Shown in pieces: positions 33,721-42,365 of a stretch of 64,000 nucleotides of DNA. A program made the translations under genes and the position numbers. The notes beneath the pieces are model-generated. The model had not been told where the DNA came from. It did not search any database and was given only the letters and a program-made list of their open reading frames with translations. The first letter of the stretch is position 1; each line of letters starts with the position of its first letter. The stretch is from Zhouia amylolytica (GTDB lineage: Bacteria > Bacteroidota > Bacteroidia > Flavobacteriales > Flavobacteriaceae). The DNA lies in assembly GCF_900116365.1 (NCBI RefSeq), contig NZ_FPAG01000006.1, forward strand, positions 124,001 through 188,000, in the 5' to 3' direction.

Positions 33721-35787
33721 TTATTTTCCGAAAGCCTCGCTCACTTTTTCAAGGAACAACATTTCAGCATAAAACTGCCAGTCAAAATTAAGTGACTGAT
33801 TGGCCAGGTGAACATGATGATCCTGGTCTAAAATATAATTGTCCGGCTTGTTGAGTTTACGAGTCTTACCGTATACTGTTTCCAGTTCTGCTCTTAAGCT
33901 TTTAAACTTTGCTGGTAATTCCTTAACCTCTTTTGCTAAGGCTTCTTTGATTGTTGCATCAGTTGCCATGTCATACTCCTCTAGAGTTAGAAGAGCGCCG
34001 GTAGTGAATTGAACCAACTTATTTACTTGTTCATAGATCTCCAGTGTATACTGATTTCTAATGGCTGTAGCTTTTGCTTTTTCAATTTGTTGGGCTATTT
34101 TTTCAGTGGCAGCAAATGCGTCCTTTGCTTTTACCAAACGTTCCTGGTGCGCTTCCGACCACTTACCAGGTGCCTCTGCATCAGGCAGGTCGATCACCAC
34201 CTTGGTCTTCGCTTCTTCGTTACGACTAATATAGTTTCGAGAGTTTCCTTTTAATAAAGCATTTTTCCAATAAGCAACCGGTCCTTCAAGATCGTCAATG
34301 AATGCATATGAACTATCAGCCATTTTATTAGAAAATGCTCTTTGTCTGTAAAGCGATTTAATGGCTTCCTTATTCAGCTTATCACCACTCCAGGTATATT
34401 CCGCAAAGGCTAAAATACCACGGTTAAATAATTCGAAATGAGGAGAATCATCATCCCAAAGCGTCAGTAATAACCCATTCAGATTGTTCTTGATAGAAGA
34501 AACCGCAAAGGATTTAATAGGATCAATATTGCTTTCGTTTTGTGGCATAAGTACCCAACGTGTTTGTCCGGCAGTAGCGCCCATAACCTGTAGGCCATTA
34601 TCAGTAAACCATTTCATGGCTTTCTTATTTCCGTATATTTCCGGATTCGTATAACTCCATCTCATATAGATGCAGTTTTTAGGGAATTGCTCCAGGAAGT
34701 CCTCTAGTTTCTGACCATTAGCAGCCCATAATGAATCTGTTTTTTCAACCGTAAAATTTGTGTTATGCGTAGGGCCATAAACTCCTGCATTTTTTAATGG
34801 CATATCATCCCAGAAAATTGGAATACGATTATGCTTTTCAGCAAAGTCAGTTACTTTATTCAACCAGATCAGCTGTAGCTCTAAAGCCGATTTACCGCTG
34901 TTTCTTCCGTTGGTGTGTACTTCATCACCTCCAATATGTAAATACTTACCATGGGGAGTCGCTTTAATAGCGTCCTCATAAAGATCAAATTGTACTTCAT
35001 AGGTCTTTTCATCAAGCGGATTAAAAGCCCAGTCACTTTCAGGATCGTCTCTTAGGGCTTTGTATTCATCATGCTTTAATATAAATGACGCATGACCTAA
35101 TCCTTGGATTAAGGGGCTGATCTCTATATGTCTCTCCTTTGCATAGTCACTTAATTTGCTCCACTCTTCAATAGTAAAGGCATCCGCAGAAGCAACTACA
35201 GGTTGTTGCTCAAACTTCAACTTGTCTTCCATCTCAACAATAATCCCATTAATCTTGTAATGAGCTAATTTATCGATGAGTTTGTAGTAGTAGTCCTTGG
35301 TTTCTCTATGATGTTTGATGTCGAGATGGATCGCCCGGTAGGCTAACAGCGGATAGTCTGTAATACTGCAAACAGGCAAATTCACCTGCTGCTCATTGGC
35401 ATCCATCATGAGTTGTTCTAAACTTTCGAATCCATATAATAATCCGGCTTCGTCCTTCGCAGTAATACGAATCTTGTCTTTGCTGATCTCAAGTTCATAT
35501 CCTCCGGCATTCATGTCGAGATCAGTGGAAATACTTATTTCAAGTGTGGCATCTGCTTGACTTTCCGAAGCACTCAACTCTTCAGATAGTTCTGTCTTGG
35601 GTAAGGCCAGGCCAGCCTGTAAATAATATGACGTTACATCAGAAGGTGCCAGCTCACTCGCTCCATTAACAGTAAACTCCTGAGGTGTAGGCAGTAGTTT
35701 AAAATCACCTAATTTGTTTTCCTTCTCTGTGCACGAATTAAAGAGCAATAAAGAGATAATGGAAAAGGCAAATAATCTATTTTTCAT
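33721..35787 (-). CDS. GH20 beta-N-acetylhexosaminidase lipoprotein
   Basis: The start at 35785-35787 gives a lipobox (LLLFNSC19) and fits a promoter at 35812-35841. The longer frame to 35841 would include that promoter. The 688-residue protein has an N-terminal GH20b-like domain, then the catalytic (beta/alpha)8 barrel. The signature H-I-G-G-D288-E289 (LHIGGDEVHTNGR) marks the aspartate that orients the acetamido group and the catalytic acid. It should release GlcNAc or GalNAc from non-reducing ends. Together with the sulfatases it suits degradation of sulfated amino-sugar glycans. Confidence 0.93.
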   Translation of the reverse strand: MKNRLFAFSIISLLLFNSCTEKENKLGDFKLLPTPQEFTVNGASELAPSDVTSYYLQAGLALPKTELSEELSASESQADATLEISISTDLDMNAGGYELEISKDKIRITAKDEAGLLYGFESLEQLMMDANEQQVNLPVCSITDYPLLAYRAIHLDIKHHRETKDYYYKLIDKLAHYKINGIIVEMEDKLKFEQQPVVASADAFTIEEWSKLSDYAKERHIEISPLIQGLGHASFILKHDEYKALRDDPESDWAFNPLDEKTYEVQFDLYEDAIKATPHGKYLHIGGDEVHTNGRNSGKSALELQLIWLNKVTDFAEKHNRIPIFWDDMPLKNAGVYGPTHNTNFTVEKTDSLWAANGQKLEDFLEQFPKNCIYMRWSYTNPEIYGNKKAMKWFTDNGLQVMGATAGQTRWVLMPQNESNIDPIKSFAVSSIKNNLNGLLLTLWDDDSPHFELFNRGILAFAEYTWSGDKLNKEAIKSLYRQRAFSNKMADSSYAFIDDLEGPVAYWKNALLKGNSRNYISRNEEAKTKVVIDLPDAEAPGKWSEAHQERLVKAKDAFAATEKIAQQIEKAKATAIRNQYTLEIYEQVNKLVQFTTGALLTLEEYDMATDATIKEALAKEVKELPAKFKSLRAELETVYGKTRKLNKPDNYILDQDHHVHLANQSLNFDWQFYAEMLFLEKVSEAFGK

Positions 35788-35811
35788 AATAAGGTTCGAT
35801 ATGTGTTTTCG

Positions 35812-35841
35812 TAAAAGTAAACTTGTTTTACGAATACTCAA
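35812..35841 (-). promoter_or_regulatory. Candidate promoter for the GH20 gene
   Basis: On the minus strand, TTG (35839-35841) and TACTTTTA (35812-35819) are 19 bp apart, one mismatch from the Bacteroidota TTG-N19-TAnnTTTG consensus. Transcription would begin about 15-20 bp before the chosen ATG at 35787, supporting that start. Confidence 0.5.
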
Positions 35842-35920
35842 AATAAAACGAACACTTTAACTTTATGAATAATAAGATTTTGAAAATTTATTAGGCTAAT
35901 AAACAACTAAACGAAATGAA

Positions 35921-36979
35921 TTAGCATTGATAAACAATTGCATTCAGGTTCATTCCGGCACCTACACTGGCAAACATAATAATATCTCCTTTTTGGATTT
36001 GTTGGTTTTCCAGCTGTTGGTTGATGACCATATCAAAGAGGGTAGGGATTGTAGCTACAGAACTGTTCCCTAATTTATGTATGTTCATAGGCATAACTCC
36101 CTCAGGAACGGGTGTTTTATAGGCTCTGTAAAACCTTTTAATGATTGCCTCGTCCATCTTTTCATTGGCCTGATGAATGAATACTTTTTTCAGATCCTCA
36201 ATGGCAACACCGCTTTTCTCCAGACAGCTTTTCATTGCCTTCGGCACCTCCGTAACAGCAAATTCGTAAATCTTTCTTCCGTGCATTTTGATATATCGGG
36301 TGTCTTCTTCAATAGACGCATTATAAGACTTCCCAAAGAATAGGAAATAAGCCTCTTCAGCGGCAAAAGTAGCAGATTCATGGGCAAGAATTCCTCCTGG
36401 TTCATCGGTATGTTCGATAATCGCAGCACCTGCACCATCAGAATAGATCATAGAATCGCGATCGTGCTTGTCTACAACTCTTGAAAGTGTTTCTGCACCA
36501 ACAACCAGGCACTTCTTGGCAATTCCTGCTTTGATAAAAGCCTGCGCCTGGATCACTCCCTCTATCCAACCCGGACAACCAAAAATAAGGTCGTAAGCCA
36601 CACATTTAGGATTCTTAATCCCTAAGGAATGTTTTACCCTAACAGCCAGGCTCGGTAAGGTGTCTCCTTGTACTGTGCCGTGTCTGACATCACCAAAATT
36701 GTGGGCTATAATAATATAATCTAAAGTTTCCGGATCTACCTTTGCACTTTCAATAGCTCTTTCAGCAGCAAAATATGCCAGATCGGAAGTATTTAAATGA
36801 TTCTTGGCATAACGTCGTTCCGCTATTCCCGTAATATCTTTGAACTTATCAATTATGATATCATTTGAAAACTCAAACTTAGCACCATTCTTATCCAGAA
36901 ATTCGTGTTCTGCAAAATTACTGTTGCATGAAACTTCTGAAGGGATGTAACTCCCTGTACCACTTATCTTAATTCCCAT
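35921..36979 (-). CDS. 3-oxoacyl-ACP synthase III (FabH-like thiolase-fold enzyme)
   Basis: This 352-residue enzyme has the KAS III fold with its catalytic triad visible: C135 in LIFGCPGW, H269 in VFIHQANEKM, and N305 in HKLGNSSVATIP. The length and the FGCPGW cysteine context differ from housekeeping FabH (usually about 330 residues with a TAACAG-type motif). It is therefore more likely a FabH-like paralogue such as those that initiate branched or unusual acyl chains or condense acyl groups in secondary lipids. It acts in the cytosol. A palindrome lies 46 bp upstream. Confidence 0.88.
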   Translation of the reverse strand: MGIKISGTGSYIPSEVSCNSNFAEHEFLDKNGAKFEFSNDIIIDKFKDITGIAERRYAKNHLNTSDLAYFAAERAIESAKVDPETLDYIIIAHNFGDVRHGTVQGDTLPSLAVRVKHSLGIKNPKCVAYDLIFGCPGWIEGVIQAQAFIKAGIAKKCLVVGAETLSRVVDKHDRDSMIYSDGAGAAIIEHTDEPGGILAHESATFAAEEAYFLFFGKSYNASIEEDTRYIKMHGRKIYEFAVTEVPKAMKSCLEKSGVAIEDLKKVFIHQANEKMDEAIIKRFYRAYKTPVPEGVMPMNIHKLGNSSVATIPTLFDMVINQQLENQQIQKGDIIMFASVGAGMNLNAIVYQC

Positions 36980-37024
36980 TTTGCTATGTTTAATTTTATG
37001 TAAATTTCGGTAATTCGCACTTGT

Positions 37025-37046
37025 TTTATTATGCGGGCATAATAAA
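37025..37046. promoter_or_regulatory. Operator-like palindrome upstream of the KAS III-like gene
   Basis: TTTATTATGC (37025-37034) and GCATAATAAA (37037-37046) are a perfect 10-bp inverted repeat around a GG centre, 46 bp before the ATG at 36979. The symmetry and position fit a dimeric repressor site, but the regulator is unknown. Confidence 0.35.
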
Positions 37047-37101
37047 TTATACGACGTTCAAATTAATTTCCTCAAGATGAGGATTCCTTTTCGAAAAACA
37101 A

Positions 37102-37133
37102 AAGAGCCCTTCAATTTTCTTTGAAGGGCTCTT
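37102..37133 (-). terminator. Terminator after gcvP
   Basis: AAGAGCCCTTCAA (37102-37114) and TTGAAGGGCTCTT (37121-37133) form a 13-bp perfect stem with a six-base loop, 25 bp after the gcvP stop. On the minus strand the stem is followed by a T-rich stretch. This is the strongest rho-independent-type terminator in the window. Confidence 0.85.
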
Positions 37134-37158
37134 GTTTATTGGTGTTTTGAAAGTATTG

Positions 37159-40002
37159 TTATGCCTCTATGTAAGTTTCGATAGGAGCACAAGTACACAT
37201 TAAATTACGGTCTCCAAACGCATCATCCACTCTTCTTACCGAAGGCCAAAATTTATTTTCAGCAATGTATTCTAACGGATAAGCAGCTTTTTGTCTGCTA
37301 TATGGATGCTTCCATTCGTCGTCTGTTAACATTTGAAGGGTGTGAGGTGCATTCTTTAATACGTTATCCTCATCATCTGCTAATGTATCTATCTCTTCTC
37401 GGATTGAAAGTAAGGCATCACAAAAACGATCTAGCTCCTGACGGCTTTCACTTTCTGTTGGTTCAACCATAAGGGTTCCTGCAACCGGGAATGAAACCGT
37501 TGGAGCATGGAATCCGTAATCGATTAAACGCTTTGCGATATCTACTACTTCAATTCCGTTCTTTTTATAAGGACGACAGTCAACGATCATTTCGTGAGCC
37601 GCACGACCACGTTCTCCTGTGTAGAGGATATCGAATTTGGTCTCTAAACGACTTTTGATGTAGTTAGCATTAAGGATTGCATTAATAGTCGATTGCTTTA
37701 ATCCATCAGCTCCTAGCATCTTGATATAACCATAAGATATTAAGCATACAAGTGAACTACCCCATGGAGCTGCAGAAATAGCTTCAATGGCATTGCTTCC
37801 ACCTGTAGGAATAACAGGGTTAGATGGTAAAAACTCTACTAAATGCTCCGCTACACATATCGGACCAACACCAGGACCACCACCACCATGAGGAATGGCA
37901 AATGTCTTGTGTAGGTTTAGGTGACAAACATCAGCGCCAATAGTAGCAGGATTGGTTAATCCAACTTGGGCATTCATATTCGCTCCATCCATATATACTT
38001 GTCCGCCGTTATCGTGAATGATCTGTGTGATCTCCTTGATAGATGATTCAAATACCCCGTGTGTAGATGGGTATGTAACCATTAAAGCAGATAGATTGTC
38101 TTTGTGTTTTTCAGCTTTTTCACGTAAGTCATCAACGTCAATATTTCCACGGTCATCAGTTTTGGTAACCACAACCTTCATTCCGGCTAATACCGCCGAC
38201 GCCGGATTGGTACCGTGGGCAGAAGCTGGAATTAAACAGATGTTTCTGTGTCCTTCACCACGCGATTCGTGATACGAGTGAATAGCCATTAAACCGGCAT
38301 ATTCTCCCTGCGCACCAGAATTTGGCTGTAATGAAGTACCGGCAAAACCGGTAATTACGTTAAGCTGGTGTTCTAATTCTTTCAGTACAGTTTGATACCC
38401 TTCAGCCTGCTCTACTGGAACGAATGGGTGAATATTAGCCCATTGCGCCATGCTTAAAGGAAGCATCTCAGTAGCTGCATTCAGCTTCATAGTACACGAA
38501 CCCAATGAAATCATAGAGTGGTTCAGAGATAAATCTCTACGTTCTAATTTTCTGATATAACGCATCATTTCAGTTTCTGAATGATACGAGTTGAATACTT
38601 TTTCCTGTAAGAAAGAAGAACTTCTTTTAGTGCCGTTAATAGTAGAAACATCACTTAGCTCAGTGATTGCCTCAGCTTCTTTACCAGCTACTTCAGCAAA
38701 GATCTTTACAATAACATTTAAATCGTCAATATTAGTAGCCTCATTTATAGAAAGTGCTACGTGATTGTCGTCTATATAAAGGAAGTTTACTTCATGACTT
38801 TCAGCAGTAGCTTTAACTTTAGCAGCATCAGCTTTAATTAAAAGTGTGTCAAAGTAAGACTTGTTAAGTTGTTCAAATCCTAATTTCTCTAATGAACCAG
38901 CCAAAGTAACTGCAGAACCATGTACTTTGTTAGCAATATATTTTAATCCTTCCGGACCGTGATATACTGCATACATACCTGCCATAACCGCTAATAACAC
39001 TTGCGCTGTACAGATATTAGAAGTCGCTTTATCTCTTTTTATGTGTTGTTCTCTGGTTTGAAGTGCCATTCGAAGTGCACGGTTACCATCTTTGTCTTTA
39101 GAAACACCGATGATTCTACCAGGAATGTTACGCTTATATTCTTCTCTTGTTGCAAAATATCCGGCGTGTGGTCCTCCATATCCTAATGGAATACCAAAAC
39201 GTTGGGTGGTTCCAACCACGACATCCGCATCAAATTCTCCCGGAGGAGTTAATAATACCAAACTTAAGATATCAGCTGCAACAGCAACTTTTATGTCTGA
39301 AGCATGAGCCTTTTTTACAAAGTCTTCATAACTTAAAACTTCTCCGTGCTTTGCTGGGTACTGTAGTAGAGATCCGAAGAATTCACCTGAGAAATCGAAT
39401 TCACTGTGGTTTCCTACAACTAGCTCAATTCCCAATGGTTTTGCCTTGGTCGTTAAAACAGCAAGTGTTTGAGGTAATACTTCTTCAGAAACGAAAAACT
39501 TATGGGTGTTTTCTTTTTTCTGTGTTCTGCTTCTTAGGGCAAATAGCATGGTCATTGCTTCTGCAGCAGCAGTAGCTTCATCCAATAATGAAGCATTGGC
39601 AAGTGGCATACCGGTAAGATCACAGATCATGGTCTGGAAATTTAATAAAGCCTCTAAACGTCCTTGAGCAATCTCTGCTTGATAAGGAGTATAGGCCGTA
39701 TACCATCCCGGGTTCTCAAATATATTTCTCTTAATTACTGAAGGGGTGAAAGCCTCGTGATAACCAAGTCCTATATATGATTTGAATAATTTGTTTTTAG
39801 ATGCCAGTTGAAGCATGTGGTAAGAGTACTCGCTTTCACTTAATCCAACGGGTAGCTCTAAGTCTTTCTTTAACCGTATGCCATCCGGTACGGTTTCATA
39901 TATTAACTGCTCAATGCTATCAACACCAATGGTTTTTAGCATGTGTTCGATGTCTGTTGCTCTTGGGCCAATATGACGTAATGCAAAAGAATCTGTTTTC
40001 AT
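37159..40002 (-). CDS. gcvP: Glycine dehydrogenase (decarboxylating), P-protein
   Basis: The 947-residue protein is a full-length single-chain P-protein with the two homologous PLP-fold halves fused in order. The cofactor lysine is K699 in [19 protein letters not shown] (key residues only), in the C-terminal half. The N-terminal half begins [14 protein letters not shown]. It decarboxylates glycine and passes aminomethyl to H-protein in the cytosol. The partners gcvT, gcvH and lpd are not adjacent, which is usual in Bacteroidota. A hairpin terminator follows the stop, and a -7 box lies at 40138-40145. Confidence 0.97.
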   Translation of the reverse strand: MKTDSFALRHIGPRATDIEHMLKTIGVDSIEQLIYETVPDGIRLKKDLELPVGLSESEYSYHMLQLASKNKLFKSYIGLGYHEAFTPSVIKRNIFENPGWYTAYTPYQAEIAQGRLEALLNFQTMICDLTGMPLANASLLDEATAAAEAMTMLFALRSRTQKKENTHKFFVSEEVLPQTLAVLTTKAKPLGIELVVGNHSEFDFSGEFFGSLLQYPAKHGEVLSYEDFVKKAHASDIKVAVAADILSLVLLTPPGEFDADVVVGTTQRFGIPLGYGGPHAGYFATREEYKRNIPGRIIGVSKDKDGNRALRMALQTREQHIKRDKATSNICTAQVLLAVMAGMYAVYHGPEGLKYIANKVHGSAVTLAGSLEKLGFEQLNKSYFDTLLIKADAAKVKATAESHEVNFLYIDDNHVALSINEATNIDDLNVIVKIFAEVAGKEAEAITELSDVSTINGTKRSSSFLQEKVFNSYHSETEMMRYIRKLERRDLSLNHSMISLGSCTMKLNAATEMLPLSMAQWANIHPFVPVEQAEGYQTVLKELEHQLNVITGFAGTSLQPNSGAQGEYAGLMAIHSYHESRGEGHRNICLIPASAHGTNPASAVLAGMKVVVTKTDDRGNIDVDDLREKAEKHKDNLSALMVTYPSTHGVFESSIKEITQIIHDNGGQVYMDGANMNAQVGLTNPATIGADVCHLNLHKTFAIPHGGGGPGVGPICVAEHLVEFLPSNPVIPTGGSNAIEAISAAPWGSSLVCLISYGYIKMLGADGLKQSTINAILNANYIKSRLETKFDILYTGERGRAAHEMIVDCRPYKKNGIEVVDIAKRLIDYGFHAPTVSFPVAGTLMVEPTESESRQELDRFCDALLSIREEIDTLADDEDNVLKNAPHTLQMLTDDEWKHPYSRQKAAYPLEYIAENKFWPSVRRVDDAFGDRNLMCTCAPIETYIEA

Positions 40003-40137
40003 GTGCTCGTTGTTTAATATGTTTTAGTCACATGGAACCTTCGGAATTGTACAAATCAAGAGTTAAAAATGTTTAACTATAGATGACTAAAATCCTATAG
40101 GTTTCATTTCCTTTTTAATTGTGTTGTTTTAGTGCGG

Positions 40138-40145
40138 CAAAAGTA
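40138..40145 (-). promoter_or_regulatory. Candidate -7 box for gcvP
   Basis: On the minus strand the sequence reads TACTTTTG, a perfect TAnnTTTG, with TTT 19 bp further upstream where TTG is expected. This leaves a 5' UTR of about 130 bp before the gcvP ATG. Confidence 0.4.
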
Positions 40146-40208
40146 CATATTAAAATGGTAAAAAAAACCTTTTTAGGAATCTTGTAACATAAAGTTATAA
40201 ACCACTGC

Positions 40209-40238
40209 TTAAGGATATTAACAGTTTCGTTACTTTTG
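40209..40238 (+). promoter_or_regulatory. Candidate promoter just before the UbiA-like gene
   Basis: TTA (40209-40211), 19 bp, then TACTTTTG (40231-40238) fit the Bacteroidota promoter layout with one mismatch in the -33 triplet. The ATG at 40243 lies only 4 bp after the -7 box, so the transcript may be leaderless or nearly so. Confidence 0.5.
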
Positions 40239-40242
40239 TGGG

Positions 40243-41055
40243 ATGCAATGGATTAAAACGATTTTTAATTTTTATATAGATGCTAGTATTCATGTAGCAT
40301 TGGCAGTATATGCCTTAATACAGGTAACTTGTATAAACTATAATATCCCTTTCGAAGAAAACCTGAGTATTGCAATACTTTTAGGAGTAATCGTATCCTA
40401 TAATTTTCTGAAATATGCAGAAGGAGCAGAGAAGTACCTGATTGTAAAAAGGAAGTATACTAAAATCATACAGTTCTTTAGCTTCGCTTGTGCAGGAGGG
40501 GCAGTCTATTTTATGATGAAATTGCCATTGCGGACCTGGGTGTTGCTGGGAATCCTTACTTTTATTTCAGCCTTGTATATGATTCCAATCAGTAAAATAG
40601 GGAAGAATATAAGAAGTTTGACAGGTATTAAAGTATTTATAGTTGCTTCAGTCTGGGCATTAATTACCGTTGTATTACCCGTGCTGGATAAGCGTCTCGA
40701 GATGACAGCTGATTTAGTGGTGGAAACAGTTCAACGCTTTTTGTTTGTGGTGGCTGTTATGGTGCCCTTTGAGATAAGAGATTTGAGTAGAGATGCTCAA
40801 AACCTTAAAACGATTCCGCAATTATTAGGAGTTAGAAAGGCTAAAATGTTCGGGATATTGTTGATGCTATTGCTCTATTTGTTTGATTTTTTGAAAGATG
40901 AAATTAATATTGGAGAGCATTTGGTGTTGGCCTTTGTAACCATATTGGTAATTGTTTTTGTAGGCCTGGCAAAAGAGAATCAAGGAAAATATTATAGTGC
41001 ATTCTGGGTTGAGGGTATTCCAATAGTTTGGTGGTTATTGCTATTGTTTTTTTAA
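40243..41055 (+). CDS. UbiA-prenyltransferase-like membrane protein
   Basis: The 270-residue protein has about eight hydrophobic helices. The segment FEIRDLSRDAQNLKTIPQLLG near residue 167-187 (shown by its key residues D, D and TIP) matches the second conserved loop of UbiA-type prenyltransferases, D.R.....D..TIP..LG. The first aspartate motif, NDxxDxxxD, is not clear; YNFLKYAEGAEK occupies that place. It may therefore be a divergent or inactive member. Its 3' end overlaps the zinc-finger gene on the other strand by 15 bp, so both transcripts converge. Confidence 0.75.
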   Translation: MQWIKTIFNFYIDASIHVALAVYALIQVTCINYNIPFEENLSIAILLGVIVSYNFLKYAEGAEKYLIVKRKYTKIIQFFSFACAGGAVYFMMKLPLRTWVLLGILTFISALYMIPISKIGKNIRSLTGIKVFIVASVWALITVVLPVLDKRLEMTADLVVETVQRFLFVVAVMVPFEIRDLSRDAQNLKTIPQLLGVRKAKMFGILLMLLLYLFDFLKDEINIGEHLVLAFVTILVIVFVGLAKENQGKYYSAFWVEGIPIVWWLLLLFF

Positions 41056-41304
41056 AGATTCTGTCTCAATAACTTTTTTCATTACTTCTTTTTGCTCATT
41101 AGATAGCGCATTGAGTTTCGCTTTTGAACATAATGAAGTTAACTTGGTATTGTTAGAGGAGTACTTTTTACACATCCCGCAAAGAAGTAGGTGCAAATTT
41201 AATTTTAGTTTATCAAGCCAAGTGGCCTCATTGTATTGTGATTTATCGCAAATTATTACTGCTTCATCACAATTGATAAATAGTTTAGACTTTTTCTTCA
41301 TCAT
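41041..41304 (-). CDS. Small zinc-finger anti-sigma-like protein
   Basis: The double ATG at 41299-41304 is chosen over the longest frame because that frame would overlap the sigma gene. The 87-residue product has a CDEAVIICDKSQ start and the HLLLCGMCKKY segment, together forming the H-x3-C-x2-C zinc motif of ZAS/zf-HC2 anti-sigma factors. The gene begins 8 bp after the ECF sigma gene stop. It lacks a membrane helix, so it would be a soluble anti-sigma factor. Its end overlaps the UbiA-like gene on the other strand. Confidence 0.8.
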   Translation of the reverse strand: MMKKKSKLFINCDEAVIICDKSQYNEATWLDKLKLNLHLLLCGMCKKYSSNNTKLTSLCSKAKLNALSNEQKEVMKKVIETESLKKQ

Positions 41305-41312
41305 TATATAAA

Positions 41313-41870
41313 TTAAAACCAGTTGCTTTTTAGGCAAGAAGCCAAAGCCGTTCTCGCTCTGTGGATGATTACCCAAAGATTAGACGGTGTGATATTCAAC
41401 TCATTACAAATTTCTTCGGTATCCATTCCTAAAATAGTTTTCATGGTGAAAACATCCGCTTGCTTTTTAGGGAGCTTATCAATGCACTTCTGGATAGCCA
41501 AGCCAAGTTCTTCGTTTTGAATACTATCTTCAATATTCATGCGTCTTTTATCCGCAACCCGCTCCTCAAGCCAGTCTCCCTCACTTTCATCAGAACCAAT
41601 GGGGAAGTTTATTTTAACTTCAGCCTGCCCTTTAGCTGAATTACTTCTTCGATAATGGTCGATGATTTTTCGTTTGAGGATAGAAACTAACCAGGTGCGT
41701 TCTGAGGCATTTCCTCTAAAATTATCAGCCGACTTCAGGGCTGCCAGGAAGGTTTCCTGAACCAAATCCTGGGCTATTTCAGTATCGTTAACTCTTCCTA
41801 TAGTATAGTTAAAGAGGTAATCGGCATACAGATCTACCCATTCCGAAGGATTTAACGTGTTTTTTGGCAT
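41313..41870 (-). CDS. ECF-type RNA polymerase sigma factor
   Basis: This 185-residue sigma factor has region 2 at about residues 12-75 (ADYLFNYTIGRVNDTEIAQD and TWLVSILKRKIIDHYRR) and region 4 at about 120-175 (CIDKLPKKQADVFTMKTILG, then DTEEICNELNITPSNLWVII). A 40-residue acidic linker, IGSDESEGDWLEERVADKRR, separates them. The following gene encodes a zinc-finger anti-sigma-like protein 8 bp downstream, so the pair likely forms a regulatory unit. The signal is unknown. Confidence 0.93.
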   Translation of the reverse strand: MPKNTLNPSEWVDLYADYLFNYTIGRVNDTEIAQDLVQETFLAALKSADNFRGNASERTWLVSILKRKIIDHYRRSNSAKGQAEVKINFPIGSDESEGDWLEERVADKRRMNIEDSIQNEELGLAIQKCIDKLPKKQADVFTMKTILGMDTEEICNELNITPSNLWVIIHRARTALASCLKSNWF

Positions 41871-41944
41871 TAGATAATTTTAAGTTGTTCAAATTTATAT
41901 AAAAACTAGAAATTATTGTTTTGTAACTTTGCTTAAAAACAATA

Positions 41945-42328
41945 ATGAGGTATTTATTATACGTAATTGTGCTAGGGTGCGGTTTTATATTATTTTCAAA
42001 TCAAGCCAATGCACAAGTTAAAACCAAGTCAATTGAAGAGTATAAACTGAAAAAAGCAGACAAATTTCCTTTGATTGACGTAAGGACTCCTGACGAATAT
42101 CGAGAGGGGCATTTACCAAATGCTGAAAATGTAAATGTGCTCGATGAGGCTTTTGTAGAAAAGATTCAGGCATACAACAAAAGGAAAAGAATATACCTCT
42201 ACTGTAGATCCGGAGGAAGAAGCTTAAGGGCCAGTAAAATTTTAGATTCCTTAGGCTTTAAAAAAGTAATTAATCTGGATGGAGGATTTAATGCGTGGTC
42301 TGAAGCAGGAAAAAAGATAGAAAATTAA
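41945..42328 (+). CDS. Exported rhodanese-like protein
   Basis: The 127-residue protein has a signal peptide (about residues 1-24, ending ANAQ). A single rhodanese domain follows: LIDVRTPDEYREGHLPNAEN and the active loop around C87 in YLYCRSGGRS, which keeps the C-R-x-G-x-R pattern of sulfur transferases. Expected role: persulfide transfer in the periplasm. It is transcribed divergently from the sigma gene; TAACTTTG at 41924-41931 is a possible -7 box. A terminator at 42331-42359 follows. Confidence 0.9.
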   Translation: MRYLLYVIVLGCGFILFSNQANAQVKTKSIEEYKLKKADKFPLIDVRTPDEYREGHLPNAENVNVLDEAFVEKIQAYNKRKRIYLYCRSGGRSLRASKILDSLGFKKVINLDGGFNAWSEAGKKIEN

Positions 42329-42330
42329 AT

Positions 42331-42359
42331 AAAAAAACTCCCGTAATCGGGAGTTTTTT
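42331..42359. terminator. Bidirectional terminator between rhodanese and M3 peptidase genes
   Basis: ACTCCCG (42337-42343) and CGGGAGT (42348-42354) form the stem, flanked by A-rich sequence on the left and T6 on the right. It lies 3 bp after the rhodanese stop and 7 bp before the end of the M3 peptidase gene, so it can serve both strands. Confidence 0.85.
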
Positions 42360-42365
42360 ATGGCT

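Noticed and set aside
39147-39575. 142-codon plus-strand ORF inside gcvP
   Set aside because: It is antisense to a highly conserved coding sequence, has no recognisable domain and its composition follows the complementary gcvP codons.
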